In this document: positions 59,369-64,000 of the stretch, piece after piece
Numbering within the stretch: position 1 is the stretch's first letter
Layout of the letters: each line of letters opens with the position of its first letter
Source of the DNA: Candidatus Parcubacteria bacterium
GTDB lineage: Bacteria; Patescibacteriota; Saccharimonadia; Saccharimonadales; UBA4665
Reading direction: 5' to 3'
DNA length: 64,000 nt
Assembly (NCBI GenBank): GCA_023434325.1
Contig: JAEYSX010000001.1
Coordinates: 62,001-126,000, forward strand
Notes under the pieces: generated by a model
What the model was told of the DNA's origin: nothing
Database searches by the model: none
The model's input: the letters and a program-made list of their open reading frames with translations, nothing else
Position numbers and translations under genes: made by a program

Positions 59369-59857
59369 TTAAGCCTTCTTCTCTGCCTTTTCGGCCTTCT
59401 TTTTGCTGGCTGGGCGGGCGTTGACAGCTACCTTCTCGAAGGTACCGCCGGCTTTTTGTACAGCCTCTAGCGCGCTGGCGCTGATACCTTGAGCCTTAAC
59501 GGTTACTTTCTTGGTAACCTCGCCCTTGGCGATCACCTTTACCTTTACAAAGGCGTTGGTGATAAGACCTGCAGCTGCCAGAGTTTCTGCGTCGGCGGTC
59601 TTGCCGGCAAACTGGTCGAGCTGACCGGTATAGACAACCTCTGCGCGAACACGCTTGCTCTTAAAGCCCGGGAGCTTTGGCAAACGCTGCATCAGCGGGT
59701 TCTGACCACCTTCGAAGCCTGGACGGCGGCTACTACCGGTACGAGCCATTTGACCCTTGGTACCGCGACCGGCAGTCTTACCCTGACCGGCAGCGATACC
59801 ACGACCGACGCGCTTGCCGCTCTTGTTGCGCTCTACTTGTAGTTCGTTAAACTTCAT
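59369..59857 (-). CDS. rplO: Ribosomal protein L15
   Basis: A 162-residue L15: KRVGRGIAAGQGKTAGRGTKGQMAR at the start (Gly/Arg-rich tail into the 50S core), FEGGQNPLMQRLPKLPGFKS and VTVKAQGISASALEAVQKAGG. A short Lys/Ala tail is added. rpmD (L30), which normally precedes it, is absent: rpsE ends one base before. Confidence 0.97.
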   Translation of the reverse strand: MKFNELQVERNKSGKRVGRGIAAGQGKTAGRGTKGQMARTGSSRRPGFEGGQNPLMQRLPKLPGFKSKRVRAEVVYTGQLDQFAGKTADAETLAAAGLITNAFVKVKVIAKGEVTKKVTVKAQGISASALEAVQKAGGTFEKVAVNARPASKKKAEKAEKKA

Positions 59858-59858
59858 A

Positions 59859-60494
59859 TTATTTAGCCTCGCTATTCTTGGCTGCTGGCTTTTCGGCCTT
59901 CTTTGCTTGCTTGGTGGTTACCCAACCCTTAGCCGGTACGATCGACTGCAAAGCAGCGATAGTTGCGTATGCAGCGTTGGTCTTGTTGGTCGAACCAAGA
60001 GACTTGCTGAGGGCGTTCTTGATACCTGCGACTTCTAGGACGACACGGACAGTACCGCCAGCAATCAAACCAGTACCAGGAGCAGCCGGCTTGATAAGGA
60101 TGCGAGCACCACTTACCTTGGCTTCTGCTTCGTGAGGAAGCGTACCCTTGTAAACAGGAACGGTTACGAAGTGCTTCTTAGCGACTTCGGTAGCCTTGGT
60201 TACGGCAGCAGTAACGTCTGCACCCTTAGCAGTACCGACGCCCACGCGGTTTTTGCGGTCACCCACAACAACCAATGCGCGGAAACGGAACCGACGACCA
60301 CCCTTTACAACGCGGGCAACACGGTCGATGTGTACAACGCGCTCATCAAACTGCTTCTCTTCTGGTGCAACTTCTGGACGGCGACCACGTGGACCACGAC
60401 GGTCATTACGGTCACCACGACCACCACGGCCAGCTGGTGCAGCCTGGGCAGCGGCTTCGGTTGCGGCTTTTTGCATTGCTTCTGTATCAGCCAT
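59859..60494 (-). CDS. rpsE: Ribosomal protein S5
   Basis: A 211-residue S5: FDERVVHIDRVARVVKGGRRFRFRALVVVGDR, VGVGTAKGADVTAAVTKA, VSGARILIKPAAPGTGLIAGGTVRVVLEVAGI and ALSKSLGSTNKTNA. The first 40 residues (Ala/Gly/Arg/Asp-rich) are an extension. Takes part in decoding-site accuracy. Confidence 0.97.
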   Translation of the reverse strand: MADTEAMQKAATEAAAQAAPAGRGGRGDRNDRRGPRGRRPEVAPEEKQFDERVVHIDRVARVVKGGRRFRFRALVVVGDRKNRVGVGTAKGADVTAAVTKATEVAKKHFVTVPVYKGTLPHEAEAKVSGARILIKPAAPGTGLIAGGTVRVVLEVAGIKNALSKSLGSTNKTNAAYATIAALQSIVPAKGWVTTKQAKKAEKPAAKNSEAK

Positions 60495-60496
60495 GA

Positions 60497-60853
60497 TTAA
60501 AACTCCAATCCTGCGTTACGGGCAGCGTCCGCAAGAGCGGCTACGCGGCCGTGGTAAATGTGGCCGCCGCGGTCGAATACGACTTTGTTAACTTTTGCGG
60601 CCTTGGCCTTCTTGGCAACTTCGCCACCTACCCATGCGGCGCGCTCGGTCATGGTACCCTTGGCAGCCTTTGCACCGACAGTCGATGCGTAAGCCAAAGT
60701 CTTGCCGGCTTCGTCGTCGATAACCTGGGCGGTAATGTGCTTGTTAGAGATAAAAACGCTCAAACGTGGTCGTTCTGCAGTACCAGAGACGGTTGCGCGA
60801 ACACGGTGCTTGCGCTGCCACTCATTGCGAATCTTGTGCTTCAAACTATTCAT
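60497..60853 (-). CDS. rplR: Ribosomal protein L18
   Basis: A 118-residue L18: RKHRVRATVSGTAERPRLSVFISNKHITAQVIDDEAGKTLAYAS, and KVVFDRGGHIYHGRVAALADAARNAGLEF at the end (marks named in part). Binds 5S rRNA with L5. Confidence 0.97.
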   Translation of the reverse strand: MNSLKHKIRNEWQRKHRVRATVSGTAERPRLSVFISNKHITAQVIDDEAGKTLAYASTVGAKAAKGTMTERAAWVGGEVAKKAKAAKVNKVVFDRGGHIYHGRVAALADAARNAGLEF

Positions 60854-60855
60854 GG

Positions 60856-61395
60856 CTATTTCTCCTTACCGCTCTTTCCGCTCTTGCGCAGGATGCGCTC
60901 GCCGGCATACTTGATACCCTTACCCTTATATGGTTCTGGCTTCTTCAGTGCGCGGATTTCGGCTGCTACCTGACCGACTTGCTGTTTGTCGATACCACTT
61001 ACCGTAACAGTGTTCTGTTCGATAGTTGCGGTAATGCCCTGAGGCAGCTTAAAGATCACGTCGTGACTAAAACCCAAGTTAAACTTGAGGTCAGCACCCT
61101 GCATTGCTACACGGTAACCAACACCGACGATCTCTAGCTTTTTGCTAAAGCCTTGGCTTACGCCAACGACCATGTTGTTGATCAACGAACGCATCAGACC
61201 GTGCTTAGCGCGGTTTGGTGCTTCATCGTTGTCACGGACTACTGTTACAACGCCGTCTTCAACCTGTGCGGTAACACCCGGCATCGTAAACTGCTTGAGC
61301 GTGCCCTTAGGACCAGCAACAGTTACGAAATCTGGGTCGACAGTGATTGTCACGCCGCTTGGGACCTGAATAGGCTGTTTTCCTACTCGACTCAT
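60856..61395 (-). CDS. rplF: Ribosomal protein L6
   Basis: A 179-residue L6: MSRVGKQPIQVPSGVTITVD, GPKGTLKQF, VGVGYRVAMQGADLKFNLGFSH and ending PEPYKGKGIKYAGERILRKSGKSGK. Lies near the sarcin-ricin loop. Confidence 0.98.
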   Translation of the reverse strand: MSRVGKQPIQVPSGVTITVDPDFVTVAGPKGTLKQFTMPGVTAQVEDGVVTVVRDNDEAPNRAKHGLMRSLINNMVVGVSQGFSKKLEIVGVGYRVAMQGADLKFNLGFSHDVIFKLPQGITATIEQNTVTVSGIDKQQVGQVAAEIRALKKPEPYKGKGIKYAGERILRKSGKSGKEK

Positions 61396-61407
61396 CGATT
61401 TCTCCTA

Positions 61408-61809
61408 TTAGTAAACTTTACAAATTAATTCGCCGCCGACGCCGCTCTTCTTGGCCTGTGCGCCAGTCATCAGACCGTGTGAGGTGCTCACGATAACGAT
61501 ACCGCGGCCGCCCTTGACGGTTGGGATTTCCTTGGCACCGGTGTACTCACGACGACCAGGCTTGCTCAAACGAGCAATTTCGGTAATGCGTGGGCTCTCG
61601 CCTTCGCCGTTGATGACGATCTTGAGGTGCTTGCCAACGGTTGCGTCAAGAACCTTTACGTCGCTTACAAAGCCGCTAGACTTTAGAAGCTCGGCAACAG
61701 ATTGCTTGATCTTGCTGTGAGGCATTACAACTTCGCTCTTTTGAACGTTGATAGCGTTGCGAATGCGAGTCAGCATGTCGGCGATTGGATCAGTTGAAAC
61801 CATACTCAT
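61408..61809 (-). CDS. rpsH: Ribosomal protein S8
   Basis: A 133-residue S8: DPIADMLTRIRNAINVQKSEVVMPHSKIK, RLSKPGRREYTGAKEIP, GRGIVIVSTSHGLMTGAQAKKSGVGGELIC (named in part). Binds the central domain of 16S rRNA; in model bacteria it represses the spc operon. Confidence 0.98.
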   Translation of the reverse strand: MSMVSTDPIADMLTRIRNAINVQKSEVVMPHSKIKQSVAELLKSSGFVSDVKVLDATVGKHLKIVINGEGESPRITEIARLSKPGRREYTGAKEIPTVKGGRGIVIVSTSHGLMTGAQAKKSGVGGELICKVY

Positions 61810-61818
61810 ATTATTCTC

Positions 61819-62088
61819 CTACCAGCTACTCTTGGTTACACCAGGGATTTCGCCCTTGCTTGCGTGCTCGCGGAACGAGATACGGCTCAGACCGAAGGTG
61901 CGCATGTAACCATGCGGACGACCTGTTTCGATACAGCGGTTCTTAAGGCGAGTCGGGCTGGCGTTGCGTGGCAACTTGGCCAAACCTTCCAGATCACCGA
62001 GCGCCTTAAGCTCTGCGCGCTTGGCAGCGTACTTGGCGTGCATCTTGCGACGCTTAGCGTCTCGTGCAATGTTAGATTTTCTAGCCAT
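61819..62088 (-). CDS. rpsN: Ribosomal protein S14, zinc-free long form
   Basis: An 89-residue S14 from ATG 62088: MARKSNIARDAKRRKMHAKYA, LKALGDLEGLAKLPRNASPTRLKNRC and GRPHGYMRTFGLSRISFREHA. It is the long C-minus type without a CxxC zinc motif. The frame extends further upstream only as a shadow of rplE; the start at 62088 fits the normal MAxK opening. Confidence 0.96.
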   Translation of the reverse strand: MARKSNIARDAKRRKMHAKYAAKRAELKALGDLEGLAKLPRNASPTRLKNRCIETGRPHGYMRTFGLSRISFREHASKGEIPGVTKSSW

Positions 62089-62089
62089 A

Positions 62090-62689
62090 TTATTTGGCCT
62101 CCTTTTCGAATGGCATGCCGAACTTTTCCAGCAGGGCGCGGGCATCGGCAGGCTTTTCACAGCTAATGGTGAAGACGGCTTGCAGACCGTGTGCGGTCGT
62201 GGTCTCTTCGAACGTAAGCTCCGGGAAGACCGATTGGTCGACCATACCGATAGCGAAGTTGCCTTGGCGGTCAAACGCCTTGGCGCTTACGCCGTGGAAG
62301 TCGCGCAGACGAGGCAATACAACGGTGACAAAGCGGTCCAAAAATTCGTACATTTTGTCGCCGCGCAAGGTGACCTTTAGGCCAATCTTGTTGCCATCGC
62401 GGAGCTTAAAGCCAGCGATAGACTTCTTGGCTACGGTTTCCATTGGCTTTTGACCGGTAATCTTGGTCAGGGTGTTGGTAGCGGCTTCGAACATACGCTT
62501 GTCATCCTTAGCCCTACCCAAACCGACGTTCAGGGTAATCTTCTGGAGCTTTGGCACCTGGTGGGCGTTGTCCAGATTGAGTTCCTTTAGGAGCTCTGCA
62601 GCGTACTGCTTGCTGTAAGCCTCACGCAAGCGTGCGGTTACAACTTTGTCAGCTGCGTTTTTCTTGGTCTTTGCTACTGCGTCAGCCAT
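62090..62689 (-). CDS. rplE: Ribosomal protein L5
   Basis: A 199-residue L5: LREAYSKQYAAELLKELNLDNAHQVPKLQKITLNVGLG, TGQKPMETVAKKSIAGFKLRDGNKIGLKVTLRG, FHGVSAKAFDRQGNFAIGMVDQSVFPEL (named in part). Binds 5S rRNA. A basic N-terminal extension of about 15 residues precedes the usual start. Confidence 0.98.
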   Translation of the reverse strand: MADAVAKTKKNAADKVVTARLREAYSKQYAAELLKELNLDNAHQVPKLQKITLNVGLGRAKDDKRMFEAATNTLTKITGQKPMETVAKKSIAGFKLRDGNKIGLKVTLRGDKMYEFLDRFVTVVLPRLRDFHGVSAKAFDRQGNFAIGMVDQSVFPELTFEETTTAHGLQAVFTISCEKPADARALLEKFGMPFEKEAK

Positions 62690-63054
62690 TACTTCTTGGC
62701 CTCCTTAGCCTTGGGTGCGGCTGGGATTTCCTTGCCGCTTGACTTAAATACGCGGACTTTCTCGCCGGTCTTTTCGTCAATCTTGTAGCCAATGCGGCTG
62801 GGCTTCTTGGTAGCAGGATCGACGATGGCGACCTTGCTAACCCAGATTGGCTTGGTGATCTCCAGAATGCCACCTTGCGGGTGAGCGCGATTTGGCTTCT
62901 GGTGCTTTTTGACGATGTTAACGCCTTCGACAGTCACCTTGTTTTCGCGTGGGTGCGTAGCCAAAACCTTACCGGTCTTGCCCTTGTACTTACCAGCAAG
63001 TACAACAACGGTGTCTTCTTTCTTGAGGCGGATCTTGTATACTTTGTTTTCCAT
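62689..63054 (-). CDS. rplX: Ribosomal protein L24
   Basis: A 121-residue L24: YKIRLKKEDTVVVLAGKYKGKTGKVLATHPRENKVTVEGVNIVKKHQKP (KOW domain), KVAIVDPATKKPSRIGYK and a Lys/Ala tail. One of the first proteins in 50S assembly. Overlaps its neighbours by one base on each side. Confidence 0.98.
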   Translation of the reverse strand: MENKVYKIRLKKEDTVVVLAGKYKGKTGKVLATHPRENKVTVEGVNIVKKHQKPNRAHPQGGILEITKPIWVSKVAIVDPATKKPSRIGYKIDEKTGEKVRVFKSSGKEIPAAPKAKEAKK

Positions 63055-63422
63055 TACAGTACCTCCGGTGCGAGGCTAATGATTTTGCTGTAGCCGAGGT
63101 CACGCAGCTCACGTGGAACCGGCCCGAAAATACGGGTGGCCTTTGGCATTTTGTCATCGCCGATGATAACGGCTGCGTTGTCGTCAAACTTGATAGTCGA
63201 ACCGTCTTTGCGGCGGATCTTCTCTTGGGTTCGTACAACAACTGCCTTTACGACGCTCTTCTTTTTGACGTTACCGTTGGGGTTAGCGTCCTTAACAGTG
63301 GCGACAATAATGTCACCAGTGCGGGCGTAACGACGGCGGGTGCCACCGAGCACGCGGATGCAAAGGATTTCCTTTGCGCCGCTGTTGTCGGCTACAACCA
63401 GTCGGGACTCTTGTTGAATCAT
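63054..63422 (-). CDS. rplN: Ribosomal protein L14
   Basis: A 122-residue L14: MIQQESRLVVADNSGAKEILCIRVLGG, GDIIVATVKDANPNGNVKKKSVVKAVVVRT, DDNAAVIIGDDKMPKATRIFGPVPRELR (named in part). Normal length and no extensions, unlike several neighbours. Confidence 0.98.
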   Translation of the reverse strand: MIQQESRLVVADNSGAKEILCIRVLGGTRRRYARTGDIIVATVKDANPNGNVKKKSVVKAVVVRTQEKIRRKDGSTIKFDDNAAVIIGDDKMPKATRIFGPVPRELRDLGYSKIISLAPEVL

Positions 63423-63763
63423 TACTTGGACTCCTTTGCTGGAGCTTCTTCTTTTACTTCCTTAGAAGCTTTCTTTACGACTTCGGCAACTTCGGCAGGA
63501 ACATCGGTCTCGACGTGCTTAACTTGTGCAGTCTCGACAACCTTCTCTAGCTTAAAGTGCTTGCGGGCGCTAATTGGGCGGGTTTCCACGATAACAACGC
63601 GGTCGCCTTCTTTGGCTTCGTTCTTTTCGTCGTGAGCCATAAACTTCTTGGTCACCGTGTACTGCTTGCGGTACAGCGGGTGAGTCAGGCGGACTTGCTC
63701 GGTGACGACAATAGTCTTGTCGGTCTTCTTGCTTGTAACAACGCCGGTAATTGTTTTAGCCAT
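63422..63763 (-). CDS. rpsQ: Ribosomal protein S17 with C-terminal tail
   Basis: A 113-residue S17: KTITGVVTSKKTDKTIVVTEQVRLTHPLYRKQYTVTKKFMAHDEKNEAKEGDRVVIVETRPISARKHFKL (OB fold; named by its span of residues 3-75). About 35 Glu/Lys/Val/Ala-rich residues follow. Overlaps rpmC and rplN by one base each. Confidence 0.96.
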   Translation of the reverse strand: MAKTITGVVTSKKTDKTIVVTEQVRLTHPLYRKQYTVTKKFMAHDEKNEAKEGDRVVIVETRPISARKHFKLEKVVETAQVKHVETDVPAEVAEVVKKASKEVKEEAPAKESK

Positions 63764-63963
63764 TATTTGGCCTCCTTTGCGAGCTGTTCGCTCAATACGG
63801 TGAGCATCCGCGCCAGATCCTTACGCTTGTTGCGGATAACCCGCACGTTTTGGACTTCGCCTAGGTGTAGGCGACGCTTCATCTCGACAATTTCTTCACG
63901 GAGTTTTGTGGTTTGGGTTGTCAGCTCTTCGGTCGACAACTTACGAATGTCTACGACTTTCAT
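63763..63963 (-). CDS. rpmC: Ribosomal protein L29
   Basis: A 66-residue L29: MKVVDIRKLSTEELTTQTTK, LREEIVEMKRRLHLGEVQN and VRVIRNKRKDLARMLTVLSE, two helices that form part of the tunnel-exit rim. Begins at once after the rplP stop. Confidence 0.97.
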   Translation of the reverse strand: MKVVDIRKLSTEELTTQTTKLREEIVEMKRRLHLGEVQNVRVIRNKRKDLARMLTVLSEQLAKEAK

Positions 63964-64000
63964 CTACAGTTCCTCCCGTGTAATAAACTTTGTCTTAACT
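63964..64000 (-). CDS. rplP: Ribosomal protein L16, C-terminal end only
   Basis: The last codons before the right window edge read VKTKFITREEL and a TAG, the usual C-terminal end of L16, in the position expected upstream of rpmC. The rest lies outside the window. Confidence 0.85.
   Translation of the reverse strand, partial: VKTKFITREEL

Overview
The window looks like a piece of a Patescibacteria (CPR) genome, most likely Candidatus Saccharibacteria (TM7). The evidence is a run of ribosomal genes with no rpmD (L30) between rpsE and rplO, cysteine-free forms of L33, L36, S4 and S14, UGA used as an ordinary stop, roughly half G+C, compact overlapping genes, and a full type IV pilus set. Genus and species cannot be told from the sequence alone.

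Layout. 1-3.1 kb (minus): four tightly packed genes, a kinase-fold protein, a cytidylyltransferase-fold protein, a HIT protein and a dCMP-deaminase-like protein cut by the window edge; thyA is divergent. 3.9-8.8 kb (minus): secE-nusG, a small unknown gene, rplK-rplA, an unknown gene, a 35-residue acidic peptide and a GT4 glycosyltransferase. 8.9-13.0 kb: a membrane GT2 enzyme, a histidine kinase, a YgjP-type metallopeptidase and a P-loop kinase. 13.1-15.4 kb: tRNA-Trp followed by an AT-richer RloA/RloB defence pair. 15.6-21.4 kb: an anchored surface protein, an APH-fold kinase, a small membrane protein, a divergent HxlR/VOC pair and a two-domain unknown. 21.6-24.6 kb: trehalose-6-phosphate synthase fused to a membrane sensor module, with otsB divergent. 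24.7-34.0 kb: type IV pilus genes (pilB, pilC, pilA, minor pilins, pilM-N-O and a pilP-like gene). 34.1-39.8 kb: glutamate dehydrogenase, then a GT4/GH57/GH15 glucan cluster. 39.9-41.8 kb: rpmG and three tRNAs (Thr, Tyr, Thr) with a DUF218-like gene and a 52-residue membrane peptide among them. 41.8-45.3 kb: TPR protein, holB-like, rluD-like, trpS. 45.3-50.5 kb: an aromatic operon (DAHP synthase, a small possibly frameshifted ORF, asparagine synthase-like, trpB, trpA, leading into trpS) preceded by what looks like a complete four-segment attenuator with a Tyr-Trp-Phe leader peptide. 50.5-64 kb (minus): spc/alpha ribosomal genes from rplP (partial) to rpsI, interrupted around secY by an ABC transporter and two small unknown genes.

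Three points stand out. The first is the aromatic attenuator at 50302-50462, in which a stalled ribosome would cover segment 1 and release the antiterminator. The second is the transmembrane sensor-HAMP-OtsA fusion, which suggests trehalose synthesis controlled directly by an outside signal. The third is a repeated arrangement in which a -10 box lies only 6-10 bases before the start codon, so many mRNAs here are probably leaderless. All functional calls come from reading motifs and order by eye; no database search was run.
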